In this document: piece after piece, positions 17,281 to 26,232 of the stretch
How the letters are laid out: each line of letters opens with the position of its first letter
Position numbering within the stretch: position 1 is the first letter of the stretch
Assembly (NCBI GenBank): GCA_963825595.1
Contig: CAWGUE010000011.1
Coordinates: 156,658-220,657, forward strand
Length of the DNA stretch: 64,000 nt
Direction of reading: 5' to 3'
DNA from: JARFQH01 sp963825595
GTDB taxonomy: Bacteria > Desulfobacterota > Desulfobacteria > Desulfobacterales > SG8-13
Made by a program: the position numbers and the translations under genes
Notes under the pieces: generated by a model
What the model saw: only the letters and a program-made list of their open reading frames with translations
Told to the model about the DNA's origin: nothing
Database searches by the model: none

Positions 17281-17925
17281 TCACGCTTCGCGGTCAAGGC
17301 GATATAAAACGGCAACCAAAACCAGACTTCCCGCCAGCATCCATATCGGACCGAACAGCCACAGGGCCAGCGGCACAGAAAAGTAGAACCCGCGCATGCC
17401 GATGGTGTAATGCAGCGCGCCGTGATTAAGGACCTCGGTAACAGCATCAGCGGAAACGGTAGAATCGTTGGGTTGAAACGTGTTAATCATGAACCCGACG
17501 TGATTGTAGTAACGGATAGTTAGTGTAAAATTAAAAAAAGTGGCAAAGAATAATATCCCCAACAACATCAGTTTGAACATCCATAATATTTCGGTTTTGG
17601 TTCCAAGCAGATTGAGCGCATGCGAGACCTCATTGAACACACCCGGTCGAAAAGCGGCACTGAACGACCCAAGACAGATAAGAATCGCGGTAGACGCCAA
17701 AAACGTGGCAGCCATGACTTGGTTGCGCAGCGTCTGCACTGCCAGGATGTCGTGCTTGTCTCTCATGACCCCAGTGACCCACATCTGTCGCGCGTGATTG
17801 GTAATGCCGATGGACGTCTCCAAAGGGTTCCGACGAAAAACCATATACAGATGCGTGTGGTAGGCGATGATAACGATGGCCGTTGAAACAGCCAGGATGA
17901 TTTCGTACAGCGAAATAATGGACAT
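17281..17925 (-). CDS. DUF599 family membrane protein
   Basis: Integral membrane protein of family DUF599, unknown function, 214 aa from the preferred ATG (MSIISLYEIILAV). Four or more hydrophobic segments; the family pattern appears in HLYMVFRRNPLETSIGITNHARQMWV, where N-ARxxWV is conserved, and in QTLRNQVMAATFLAST. A start 13 codons upstream is possible; neither has a good ribosome site. Confidence 0.82.
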   Translation of the reverse strand: MSIISLYEIILAVSTAIVIIAYHTHLYMVFRRNPLETSIGITNHARQMWVTGVMRDKHDILAVQTLRNQVMAATFLASTAILICLGSFSAAFRPGVFNEVSHALNLLGTKTEILWMFKLMLLGILFFATFFNFTLTIRYYNHVGFMINTFQPNDSTVSADAVTEVLNHGALHYTIGMRGFYFSVPLALWLFGPIWMLAGSLVLVAVLYRLDREA

Positions 17926-18144
17926 GTTTGGCTTTCGGTATGGAAAATGCTGTTTAAAGAGCATGCAATCGCAAGTCAGGTCCTGTTTTCGAATTCACCC
18001 CTTGCTGCGGGTACATCCAATGTAATCTTATTCTAGCTGAAATCTCGCTTCTGCTTGTGTAAAGCACAGCCCCTGTTCATATACAAGTAATATTGGAGGT
18101 TGGCTCGTCGAACAATTCTCGAGAGCGGGTTGGCCATTAATCAA

Positions 18145-18798
18145 TCAGAAAAAGATGAGGTTTTTCAGCAGAAAATCTCTCACCCCAAAAAATGCCGAGC
18201 TGAATATATTCCACAAACTCGGTATATTGATGACTAATATGAGAATGATGAAACCGGCACCGGTACGGCCGAGCATCTCATAACTGCCACGCAGGTCCAG
18301 GGGCAGCACGTATTTGAAAAGATGACTGCCATCGAGCGGCGGGATGGGAATCAGGTTGAACATCGCCAGCACGATATTCAGGAGCGCAACATGCACAAGC
18401 ACGTAGACAGCCAATGAACCGCTAACATTACCGGAAAACAAATGAACTATGTTGAGAAGTAGAATCATTGTCACGGCGATCAGGAAATTGACGGCGACGC
18501 CGGCAACCGAAACACAGATGTCTCCCAGGACCGGTCGCCTGTAGTTGCGCGGATTTACGGGGACAGGTTTGGCCCCGCCGATGATAAACGTCCCATTGGA
18601 AAGAAAATAAGCCATGATGGGTATCGCGATGGTCCACAGCGGGTCGATGTGGGGGATTGGGTTGAATGTGATTCGTCCCTGGCGCTTGGCGGTCTGGTCT
18701 CCGAACAGCCAAGCGACATAGCCGTGCGCCATCTCGTGGAGCACAATGCTTTCCACCAAAAATGCGATGATGAATATTTTTGCTATGATTTCGTCCAT
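18145..18798 (-). CDS. Site-2 protease family (M50) membrane metalloprotease
   Basis: Polytopic zinc protease of the S2P/M50 family (YwhC/Rip-like short form), 217 aa. The HEMAHG (HExxH) zinc motif is in the first membrane helix and the second signature NLIPIPPLDGS contains the aspartate ligand (LDG). Short forms like this lack a PDZ domain. The start is the third ATG of ATGATGCCAATG, giving a 9-base spacing to AAAGG. Substrate unknown; family members cleave membrane anchors in regulated proteolysis. Confidence 0.9.
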   Translation of the reverse strand: MDEIIAKIFIIAFLVESIVLHEMAHGYVAWLFGDQTAKRQGRITFNPIPHIDPLWTIAIPIMAYFLSNGTFIIGGAKPVPVNPRNYRRPVLGDICVSVAGVAVNFLIAVTMILLLNIVHLFSGNVSGSLAVYVLVHVALLNIVLAMFNLIPIPPLDGSHLFKYVLPLDLRGSYEMLGRTGAGFIILILVINIPSLWNIFSSAFFGVRDFLLKNLIFF

Positions 18799-18969
18799 TG
18801 GCATCATCCTTTATAAATGCAGTAAATGCCGGGGAATAAACCCACATAACCTACTGTATCAACATGGTTATTGACACACAAGGCCATTTTTGCCATACTC
18901 CGGCTCACAAAAAATTTCTCTTTCCTCATTTAGCAGCTATTTTGCGAAGCACTTTAAAAAATCGCTGTT

Positions 18970-20178
18970 TTGTTTAGAAGTGGCCATAAATCAACTTTGC
19001 GACAGGAAAAACACGTCATAAATAAACCGCTTCACATTGGTATTACATCGGTTAATTTTGATGCCAAACCCGAGGGAATTTGTACCGGTCGTTTGGTTCG
19101 GGCACTCTTAAATCATGGCTTTAGGATAACACTTGTTACATCTCGAAAGTCAAAACTCGAATACGCGCATCCACGTTTAAAAATAGTTGGATTGGCCTAT
19201 AGGCCGAGGAATCCTAAACTTTTGTTCAAGTTTTGGGCAAAGTTAACCGGTTCGATTGAAAACAACTTCTTTTTGTGGTCTCGGCGTGCCCTGAAACATC
19301 CGTTCGACAGCGATGACATACCAGATATTTTTTATGGTAGAGCATGGCCGTATGCCAGCCTGGTTCCGGCCTACTATTACTCAAAACGTTACAGCGTTCC
19401 TTTTATTGCCCATTTGAGCGATCCTATCCCACCTCCCAACGAGGCGTATCCGGGCCCAAAATCTTTAGAAAATCTTCAAGTAATGCTCGATTACGCTAAA
19501 GCCGTGACCTTCACTAACCAGGAAACCGTTGCGTATCAGGGACAATATACACCCATAGGCCAAGATAAGGCCCACGTACTTCCGCATGTCAGCCCTGGTG
19601 AGCACCGGCTTCCACCGGCCGAGAAAAACGCACAGCGTTATTACCATATCGGGGCCATTGGAAACCGGCGGCCTGTTTTGTATGCGGCCTTAGAAGGCTT
19701 CAAGCTGCACTTGAAGAAATACCCCCATGCCCATATGAACTTTGTCAATCCGAAACCCCAGGAAGTGCGGCCGGTTATCAGGCAATTGTCTCTCGAGAAG
19801 CATGTGTCGATTTTACCATTTGCGCCTGACATTCGGACGGTTATGACTCCGGCAACCGCATTGATATCTTATGAGCCGAACGTTGAAACGCCCATCTGGA
19901 CGTTAACCAAAACAATTGAATATCTTTGCGCCAATCGCTGCATTTTTGCACTGACCAGTAAGACGAGCCCGACCGAGAGGCTACTGCGCCGGTTTCCTGA
20001 AAGCTGCGTTGTCGTTAACGATTACGATTCCGGAGCTATTGCTGAAGGGTATGATAAATTAGCCGATTTGGCGCCATCAGAAAACCATTTCATACAGCGC
20101 TTGGAACAAATGGCGGATTTTAAGGCTGAGAATGTCGCCAGAAAGTTTGAGGAGATATGTGAATCCGTATTGAAATAA
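18970..20178 (+). CDS. Glycosyltransferase, GT4-like
   Basis: Probable GT-B fold glycosyltransferase, about 390-400 aa. The N-terminal half has HIGITSVNFDAKPEGICTGR and VRALLNHGFRITLVTS, a typical acceptor-domain layout, then AWPYASLVPAYYYSKRYSVP and FIAHLSDP; the C-terminal half has a recognisable but diverged donor domain (IGAIGNRRPVLYAALEG, VSILPFAPDIRTVMTPATALISYEP). The start is uncertain: the frame begins with TTG at 18970 or 18997 and no ATG precedes the conserved region. A+T-richer than its neighbours. Product sugar unknown. Confidence 0.7.
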   Translation: MFRSGHKSTLRQEKHVINKPLHIGITSVNFDAKPEGICTGRLVRALLNHGFRITLVTSRKSKLEYAHPRLKIVGLAYRPRNPKLLFKFWAKLTGSIENNFFLWSRRALKHPFDSDDIPDIFYGRAWPYASLVPAYYYSKRYSVPFIAHLSDPIPPPNEAYPGPKSLENLQVMLDYAKAVTFTNQETVAYQGQYTPIGQDKAHVLPHVSPGEHRLPPAEKNAQRYYHIGAIGNRRPVLYAALEGFKLHLKKYPHAHMNFVNPKPQEVRPVIRQLSLEKHVSILPFAPDIRTVMTPATALISYEPNVETPIWTLTKTIEYLCANRCIFALTSKTSPTERLLRRFPESCVVVNDYDSGAIAEGYDKLADLAPSENHFIQRLEQMADFKAENVARKFEEICESVLK

Positions 20179-20318
20179 TAATCATCAGTAACCCTTCAGC
20201 ATTTCCGGGAAATCGTCTAAAGTAATACTTGTTGCAAAGGTTAACAAATACCGAGGGAGATGATTATTATATAATGTAAAAAAAGATAATTACCGGCTGG
20301 CTGGGCGAAATAATGTTT

Positions 20319-21185
20319 TTAAAAGACTGCTTTAAACGACTCCAAGGGGTTGGGTGCGAACGGCACGCCACCTTCGTTAAAAGCGCTTTTACCGTTTATA
20401 AATGCGATGGTTGCGGCCCGTCTGCACCGATAGATTTTTGATTTTTCACTTTGGCCATCCAGGTAGAGCAATTTAATCGGATAAATCAAAATGTTTTTCA
20501 GAACCGTCAAATAGTAAGTCAGCCAGAAATGATGTTTTTTAGAGTAGTAAAGAAATGACCACTGATAGTGCCAGCGTTTGAGGTGAATCAACCCGGGATC
20601 CGGGGTAACCGATTGACCTGAAGCGTGGGGCAGGCTGACAGATTCTGCATAATACATCTTAACGCCATTCTTGAAAGCCCGCTGACAAAGATCGGTATCT
20701 TCGTAAAACAGGAAGAGGTTTTCATCGAAACCGCCCAATGCCCAATGCTGCCGCAAATTGATCAGCAGTGCGCAGCCTTCGGCAAAAGAAACGCGCGGCA
20801 ATGGCGAGCCTTCACCGCTGTTGTAGGGTACCGTAAAAGCTCCGGTGTTAGGGGCGACGAATAACCAATCGTCGCCCAACCGGCGGGTTGTTTTAACGAG
20901 TGCGTCTACTTGCTCACGTTTGATAACGACATCAGGGTTTAACAACAGGGCATAAGGCGTGTTGGTTTGGCGAAAGGCGTTATTGGCCGCGCGGCCATAA
21001 CCGTGGTTGATAGGGCTGTCGATCAAGCGCACATCGGGGTAGTTTTCTTGTACAAGGGATACGGTACCATCCGTGCTGGCATTGTCAAATATAACGACAT
21101 CATATCCATCCAGGCCGCCGAGCATGCTATCGAGCAAATGGCCGCTGTTGTGGGTGATAAATACGATCGTTATTGGGGTGGTCAT
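20319..21185 (-). CDS. Glycosyltransferase family 2, rhamnosyltransferase-like
   Basis: Inverting GT-A enzyme of family GT2, 288 aa. The N-terminus has the nucleotide-binding IVFITHNSG and FDNASTDGT, followed by NHGYGRAANNAF and LLLNPDVV, which carries the metal-binding motif in the NPD form seen in WbbL-like rhamnosyltransferases. The acceptor side has GGFDENLFLFYEDTDLC, also typical of that group. Probably adds deoxyhexose to a surface glycan. Convergent with the GT4-like gene upstream, not in an obvious operon. Confidence 0.9.
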   Translation of the reverse strand: MTTPITIVFITHNSGHLLDSMLGGLDGYDVVIFDNASTDGTVSLVQENYPDVRLIDSPINHGYGRAANNAFRQTNTPYALLLNPDVVIKREQVDALVKTTRRLGDDWLFVAPNTGAFTVPYNSGEGSPLPRVSFAEGCALLINLRQHWALGGFDENLFLFYEDTDLCQRAFKNGVKMYYAESVSLPHASGQSVTPDPGLIHLKRWHYQWSFLYYSKKHHFWLTYYLTVLKNILIYPIKLLYLDGQSEKSKIYRCRRAATIAFINGKSAFNEGGVPFAPNPLESFKAVF

Positions 21186-21585
21186 TTTTGAGTGGTGCCT
21201 GCGCGTTTCTGCTTAATCCGTATTTGACCGCTATACCTTTATGAAGCGCTTCAGTATAAATATCCTCCCATTAAAAAGCAACGCCTACAAGTACCTGTTT
21301 TCCGGAACTGATCGCTGAGTGTCACGTTCTTGGCATTAAATTCCTTCTTACGACGTCTATCAACGAATCTGGTCTGCAAATGTACTGCTCGACCCGTCGA
21401 TCCGTTCGTCGATTCCGATTTATTTTTCCTTCGCTAGAATCGGTCACTCGTGATAATATGAAGTCCGCCATTACGCGCGGAACTGCCGATGGGGTTCGTT
21501 AACACGCTTATCGTGTATACCCGTGGATAGGTCGCATCGGTTCACATCTGGTCGTTTTTTATCGGACAAAGAAAAGGAGGCTATG
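21186..21585. other. Intergenic region between divergent glycosyltransferase and lipoprotein genes
   Basis: No gene recognised. It should contain promoters for both flanking genes, but no well-spaced -35/-10 pair stands out. An AAAAGGAGG ribosome site closes it at 21572-21580. Confidence 0.5.
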
Positions 21586-22607
21586 ATGAGTGCGGGAACA
21601 CGTCTATCAAAAGATTTCAGATTCTTATATGCAGGGTTTGTCGTTCTGTTGGGCCTCGTGACCCTCATTGGCTGCGGCGGGGGCGGGGGCGGCGGCGGTA
21701 GCGTTGCCAGTGGACCGGCGCCGATAACCTACGTCGGCAGTACGTCTCAAGCAACCATAACGGCCGCCAACGCAACCGATTTGGCGACAGAATCCTTGAT
21801 TGGGGCCCAAACAGGCAGCGTCTTTTCTCTGGGTATGGGATCCGAACAACCGTCAACCGGATCGGACGCGACCCTTTTCGTTTACAAATTCCCCGCAATT
21901 TTACAAGGTGCTGCTGCAAACATCGATTTTTCGGAAAGAACAGTGGGCGCTGCGCTGATAACCGAAAGCGATACCATTGCCGGATCTTGCGTAAACGGGA
22001 CGGCAGCGTCAATTTCACTCTCTCGGTAGAGGACACAACCGGCGCTTTTTCGGGCACCTTCGTTTTTAACCAATACTGTGAAGGAGAGATTGTCATCTCG
22101 GGATCCGTTGCGGTTGACGGGTCTATCTCCCTGCCGGTGGACACGGGGGAAATTCAATTCATCCACTTCAATTTTATCAACGTCAGTTCGGGAGATATTA
22201 CACTTTCAGGCGATGTGACGACCGACCAGACAGGAATACCTGTCATCATCACCATGGATTTTCGTGTCAGAGACAATGTGACGGGCAAAGTGTTTTGGGT
22301 CAACGATTACACGCTCGCCATCACCGAGACTAACCCGTCAGAAATCGAAGTTGACATAACGGGAACCTACTTTAACCCTGATTATGGCTACATAACTTTT
22401 GCGACGCCCGCTACCGATCCATTAGTGATAGACGATTCGGTGTCGCCTTGGCCTTACGATGGCATCATCATATACGAAGGGGAGGGCAATACCAGTGCCC
22501 AACTCACCGTGATCGATCAGTTCTCGTATCGTATCGTAGCGGATACTAATGGCGATGGCTCACGTGATGATTACGATTCCGGAGATTTATTCTGGGCTGA
22601 TCTGTAA
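21586..22607 (+). pseudogene. Putative lipoprotein with Gly-rich linker, frameshifted
   Basis: Exported lipoprotein of unknown function. ATG behind AAAAGGAGG; signal peptide ends in the lipobox LIGC, then a run of eight glycines. The first frame stops at 22029. The other frame, from about 21990 to 22607, continues with beta-rich sequence: SVNFTLSVEDTTGAFSGTF, CEGEIVISGSV, DITLSGDV, and an Asp-rich Ca-binding-like end (DTNGDGSRDDYDSGDLFWAD). Restoring one G in the GGG at 21997-21999 joins them as SCVNGDGSVNF, about 340 aa. The second frame has no start of its own. It may be mutated or a sequencing error. Confidence 0.75.
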
Positions 22608-22657
22608 TATCGACCGGAGGTGGCCAAGCCAAAAGGGCGTCCCCCACAATCAGTGTG

Positions 22658-22696
22658 ACCCGTACCCGGTCCTCGGTTCACCGGGTACGGGTTTTC
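22658..22696 (+). terminator. Rho-independent terminator after the lipoprotein gene
   Basis: ACCCGTACCCGG (22658-22669) pairs perfectly with CCGGGTACGGGT (22681-22692), followed by a short TTTTC. Strong 12-bp stem 50 bases after the stop. Confidence 0.8.
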
Positions 22697-22954
22697 ACCC
22701 AATTTGCTGGGGGATATAACCCATAACGGAATGCGACAACCATTTCGTATTTAACCGTTTTTATAGTAATTACAAATAAATATATTGTATATTCTTTTGT
22801 TGGCGTAACGGCACAATCTTTGCTTCGGTAAAGGACCGGATGCTTAAGTCAACCGTACCGAAAGGTGAAACGTTGGTGGGTGCCCATCAACTATACTGGG
22901 ATGGGCGTCGCCTTGATTTGAATATCACGGCAATTATGAGCGGAAAATAGCGTT
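22697..22954. other. Leader region with sigma-54 promoter
   Basis: Contains the promoter at 22809-22824 and a leader of about 120 bases before the 57-aa ORF. The leader has an inverted repeat TGCCCATC/GATGGGCG (near 22880-22908). No known riboswitch consensus was recognised. Confidence 0.45.
22809..22824 (+). promoter_or_regulatory. Sigma-54 (RpoN) promoter
   Basis: CGGCACAATCTTTGCT differs from the consensus TGGCACRNNNNTTGCW only at the first base; GG (22810-22811) and GC (22822-22823) are exactly 12 apart. It lies after a strong terminator and upstream of the small membrane ORF at 22955, so it begins a separate transcript. Confidence 0.68.
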
Positions 22955-23128
22955 ATGGCTTACTTTATCTTTATCACATCTTTAATTCTGGCAGCGGTTG
23001 TGTTGGGACTGGCCATTATCCGGCCGCAGATAAAACGCAACGCAAATGGCAAAACCTCGAGGGGAAAGAACCGCAACAGGGGCGGGACTCAGATGAACGC
23101 GAAGGGTCACTATGTCATCATCGATTGA
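22955..23128 (+). CDS. Small single-span membrane protein (57 aa)
   Basis: Short gene not previously called in this stretch. ATG follows a modest GCGGAAAA ribosome-like site. The product has one N-terminal membrane helix (AYFIFITSLILAAVVLGLAI) and then a very basic Gly/Asn/Arg-rich soluble tail (RPQIKRNANGKTSRGKNRNR) ending GHYVIID. A sigma-54 promoter lies about 130 bases upstream. The layout parallels the 44-aa ORF at 6638. No family recognised. Confidence 0.5.
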   Translation: MAYFIFITSLILAAVVLGLAIIRPQIKRNANGKTSRGKNRNRGGTQMNAKGHYVIID

Positions 23129-23202
23129 GTCGTCATTCAGTCGGCAGGCTTGCGCCTGGCACTCGTTTTTTCCTTCAAGCCTTCAAGAACGGCAACAATC
23201 GT

Positions 23203-23445
23203 CTACCAGCCTGTCGCCCTGGCCATAAAAAGAAATTCATAGGCCAGCCGCAGGTTGTCGACATGCAATTGGTAGAACCGCTGCTTTTCGCCGCCCTCGA
23301 CAAGCGCTGTTTCGATCTCCTTCAGTTCAAGCGCCTTCATTGATTTCATCATCACCTGAAGAATTCGTGCTTCGTCGCCATGCAGCAGCACCCACCCGGG
23401 TTTACCTGCTGCCCAACCGTACGGGCTATCTTTCACAATCTTCAT
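23203..23445 (-). CDS. Hypothetical protein (80 aa)
   Basis: Small soluble protein, no family recognised. It starts MKIVKDSPYGWAAGKPGWVL and continues with amphipathic helices (QVMMKSMKALELKEIETALV, FYQLHVDNLRLAYEFLFMAR). Balanced amino-acid use and codon choice like neighbouring genes argue that it is real; the ribosome site is weak. Convergent with the 57-aa ORF. Confidence 0.5.
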   Translation of the reverse strand: MKIVKDSPYGWAAGKPGWVLLHGDEARILQVMMKSMKALELKEIETALVEGGEKQRFYQLHVDNLRLAYEFLFMARATGW

Positions 23446-23853
23446 GACCGCTTTTTAAACCCTATGGGGTGGGTCTGGCAATGAATATTTGAGCATTTTC
23501 GTTTTTTTTACCGTGGCGGCCCGGCAGAGAGAAAGTTAGGTTGACTTGAAGTGGTTTCAAAACGTCCGATTATGGCCGAGGTTCAGACGTGGGGTGATTA
23601 AGCGCAGCATGAGGCGCATGTCCTCAGTGTTCCGTGTCCGGGGCAGGGACCCCTGCCACCGACCCAGGAGGGCCGCAACGCCATAGCTTGTCCGCCCGCC
23701 TGAGGCGGGTAAACCTTTGGTAGCTTGGCTGTTAGATGGGGTTTAAAACCTCTTGAAGGCAAGCCACACGAATCAGGATATTTAACCAGAGAGAGGCTGT
23801 AGAGGGTATACCTTGATTCGTTGCTCTAAAATAAATTTCACAGAAGGGAAGGG
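23446..23853. other. Intergenic region carrying repeat family 1
   Basis: No coding signal. Half of it is the 206-bp inverted-end element listed at 23549-23754. Confidence 0.6.
23549..23754. repeat. Small inverted-end element, family 1, copy B (206 bp)
   Basis: Begins AAGTGGTTTCAAAACGTC and ends GTTAGATGGGGTTTAAAACC. It shares with the copy at 41277 the same length, the segment GTGTCCGGGGCAGGG, a CCGCC-loop-GGCGG hairpin followed by GTAAACCTTTGG, and both ends. No open frame; resembles a MITE. Confidence 0.75.
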
Positions 23854-24225
23854 TCATTCATTTTGGGTCTCTTCCATCCCTCCCTGGATCACCTTAAACC
23901 ACTTTTTTGAGTTGGATCGACTGGCCATGTCGGAATAACAGGTGCCCACACCATAATGGTACATGACAACAGGGGCGATGATTTCTTCAACCCATCTCAC
24001 TTCGGCCTGAAAAATTTCAGGGCTCTGCGCATCGGGTAGTTTTTCTATCATCACGCTGAGCTCGCTACCGATCTTAAAGGGAACATCACACTCGAAATAA
24101 AAGCCCTCCGAATTGAGATTATACAACATACCGGTATGAATTTGGCCCGTATCGGTATCCTCTATAATAACCCATGAGTTCCAGGCAAGCCTTTTCACAC
24201 TTCGGCGATCCCTCATTCGGGGCAA
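23854..24225 (-). CDS. PilZ-domain protein
   Basis: Single-domain PilZ protein of 123 aa, candidate c-di-GMP receptor. The N-terminal RSVKR provides RxxxR; the second motif is NLNSEGFYFEC, where the Ser position of (D/N)xSxxG holds Asn, so binding should be tested. Later VRWVEEI and YHYGVGTCY are typical PilZ strands. The TTG start is chosen over an ATG three codons later because AGGAGG lies 7-8 bases before the TTG. Second of three PilZ proteins in the window. Confidence 0.82.
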   Translation of the reverse strand: MPRMRDRRSVKRLAWNSWVIIEDTDTGQIHTGMLYNLNSEGFYFECDVPFKIGSELSVMIEKLPDAQSPEIFQAEVRWVEEIIAPVVMYHYGVGTCYSDMASRSNSKKWFKVIQGGMEETQNE

Positions 24226-24701
24226 TCCGGACCTCCTCCGGCAACACAGATATTCGGAAATATTGTGGTCTTAACTCCGGGCGATCAATGACAATGGGCG
24301 ATGTTTTTCAAGGGAATGCGGAGCGGTTGGAAACGCCCGAGCCGATATACGCGAGTGAGAATGCAATATCCGTGCTCACCACATTTAAAATTTAACTGAC
24401 TTGAATCATACAATAAAGTTTATGAATGCCCCACCAGCACCTACGGTAAGTAGGAAAAATTTTCCGCAATTTTGGGTAATTCATTTCACAGTATTTTGGC
24501 GAAAATGCTGATTGGTCATTGCATGAACGCGACGCGTTAAAAATGCGGGTTGAGGTTCTGCCAAGCAGGATCGGCACGTTACGGTTTGTCTCTTTTTTTA
24601 TTCTGCGGATGATGTTATAATTTTTTTGTACCGGATGAGTTGACGTGATGTCGGCGGTTTGAAGCCTTTCCATTGGGTACCATTGAGAGAAAGGGGCAGC
24701 G
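24226..24701. other. Intergenic region between two divergent PilZ genes
   Basis: No gene recognised in 476 bases. It holds an extended -10 element (TGTTATAAT, 24613-24621) about 80 bases before the plus-strand PilZ gene. Both short frames on the strands lack ribosome sites. Confidence 0.5.
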
Positions 24702-25046
24702 ATGAGTAAAGAGGCAAAAAGTTCTTCCGTTGAAAGAAGATCAGAGCCCCGTATAGATGTAGAGCGTTTTCATAGCGTTGAAATCAACCTTGGCGCACCG
24801 TTGCCGATCTATCAGTTCAACCTCAGGGACATTTCCGAGAACGGTGTCTGCATCTTGGTAAAGGAAGATTCTCCCATTATGAAGCGTTTAGAAGTCGGGC
24901 AGGAGTTAGATCTAAAATATTACGCTTTGGACGAATCCAATTCCAACATCACGAAACAACTGAAAACAAAAATTCGCCACATCACAAAAGGCAAACCGGG
25001 CCATTTTAACGGGCACTACATGGTTGGGGTTTTGTTCGTCGAATAA
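24702..25046 (+). CDS. PilZ-domain protein
   Basis: 114-aa PilZ protein with the complete c-di-GMP signature: ERRSEPR (RxxxR) at about 11-17 and RDISENG (DxSxxG) at about 42-48, then the strand MVGVLFVE at the end. Of the three PilZ proteins here it is the only one with both canonical motifs. ATG behind AGAAAGGGG. It is transcribed away from the PilZ gene at 23854, so the two share an upstream region. Confidence 0.85.
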   Translation: MSKEAKSSSVERRSEPRIDVERFHSVEINLGAPLPIYQFNLRDISENGVCILVKEDSPIMKRLEVGQELDLKYYALDESNSNITKQLKTKIRHITKGKPGHFNGHYMVGVLFVE

Positions 25047-25170
25047 CTACAGCGCGTCTAAAACATTGAGGTAAGGGGAAAACCCGGTCGTTTGATAACA
25101 ACAAGGGGCCAACGCATCGGCTGGATTTGATTTTGAATGGTTGCAAAGCTCCCGCTATCCGGCTGACGGT

Positions 25171-25425
25171 TTAGCATTCTGGTGTATCCGTTTGCTGCAG
25201 TCCCATGAATGCCGCCCGGCGTTCGATTTCATTTCTGATTGAGCAATCCTCAATACCCCGGCGATCGAATCCACTCCTACGGTCAAATCGACGCCTTTCC
25301 GGGATATGAGACGACGCAGGCACACTTCTGCGATCCAATAGTTTCCGCCGCCCTCCCATATCACTCAGTGAAAGCAGCCCTTTATAAACCTTTACTTTAA
25401 CTTTTCGTGCCTTTGCCTTACCCAT
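25171..25425 (-). CDS. Small basic protein with DRR repeats
   Basis: 84-aa protein of unknown function. The start is well supported by AAGGAG seven bases upstream. It begins MGKAKARKVKVKVYKG and then shows a repeated arginine motif: LLDRRS, RRRFDRRS, GFDRRG, ERRAAF. Such DRR-rich short proteins are frequent in sulfate reducers and are sometimes fused to response-regulator or PilZ-type domains; the role is unknown. Very basic, so nucleic-acid or membrane-surface contact is possible. Confidence 0.6.
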   Translation of the reverse strand: MGKAKARKVKVKVYKGLLSLSDMGGRRKLLDRRSVPASSHIPERRRFDRRSGFDRRGIEDCSIRNEIERRAAFMGLQQTDTPEC

Positions 25426-25664
25426 TGTTCGGCTCCTTCAGATGGGGTCTCTGTGGCTTGATTCTGGCACAATTCCTAAGCTATCTGGTTGATCGCCTAC
25501 ATGATAATCATCGCTAGTCCCCCAGCTCAGCCGGGGAGACACCCAATGTTTGACAGTTCCAGGCGTTAACGAATACATCGATGATTATTTGTCGAGCCGC
25601 ACGAATCCGCTACGTACTTATTTCTGTAACATCAACCACAGCCCAAGAAAAGGAAATTTTACCT

Positions 25665-26069
25665 ATGCCGGTTTTGGTCAGAGTAACAGGGGCCATTATG
25701 GAAGAGAATGGTAGAATAATGATCGCCAAGAGAAAATCCGGCAGCCATCTGGCCGGAAAGTGGGAGTTTCCGGGCGGTAAGATTGAGGCCGGTGAATCCC
25801 CTGAAGATTGTCTGAAGAGAGAGATAAAGGAGGAACTTGCCATCACTGTCCGGGTGGGTGCCTTTCTGGGGTCGAGCATCTACCATTATGATCACCTGTC
25901 GATAGAGCTTTTGGCCTATCGCGTTTATTGGGAAGCAGGCGACCTTCGCATAAGGACTCACGAGTGCGTCGAGTGGGTTCCCATCAGTCGATTGGTCGAA
26001 TATGATTTTGCGCCGGCCGATGTGCCCATCGTCGAAAAATTGAAAAATGGTTTTAAGGAGCGGCTTTGA
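25665..26069 (+). CDS. mutT: Nudix hydrolase, MutT-like
   Basis: Probable 8-oxo-dGTP diphosphatase or related (deoxy)nucleoside triphosphate pyrophosphohydrolase, 134 aa. The Nudix box runs from Gly38: GKIEAGE, then REIKEELAI, matching GX5EX7REUXEEXGU except that the second conserved Gly is Ala59. The catalytic Glu56-Glu57 pair is present. WEFPGGK and the C-terminal WVPISRL/YDFAPAD are MutT-like, the latter matching the base-binding loop. I start at ATG (MPVLVRVTG) with AAGGAA upstream; a longer frame back to 25581 is not supported. Confidence 0.87.
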   Translation: MPVLVRVTGAIMEENGRIMIAKRKSGSHLAGKWEFPGGKIEAGESPEDCLKREIKEELAITVRVGAFLGSSIYHYDHLSIELLAYRVYWEAGDLRIRTHECVEWVPISRLVEYDFAPADVPIVEKLKNGFKERL

Positions 26070-26232
26070 ACGATTCACAAACCATTGGGCTGCTTTAGCC
26101 GGAGAGCATTGAATCGAATATATCGAAAACCGAGGGCGGCTCAAGAGATCGAACCGGATGCCGATAACCATTTAAGATAGATTAGGGGACCTTCGCCATT
26201 CGACCCACGATAACACCCGGAGAAAAAAATAA

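Noticed and set aside
22860..22954. Possible riboswitch (c-di-GMP type) in the leader of the 57-aa ORF
   Set aside because: A hairpin is present but no GEMM consensus segments could be matched.
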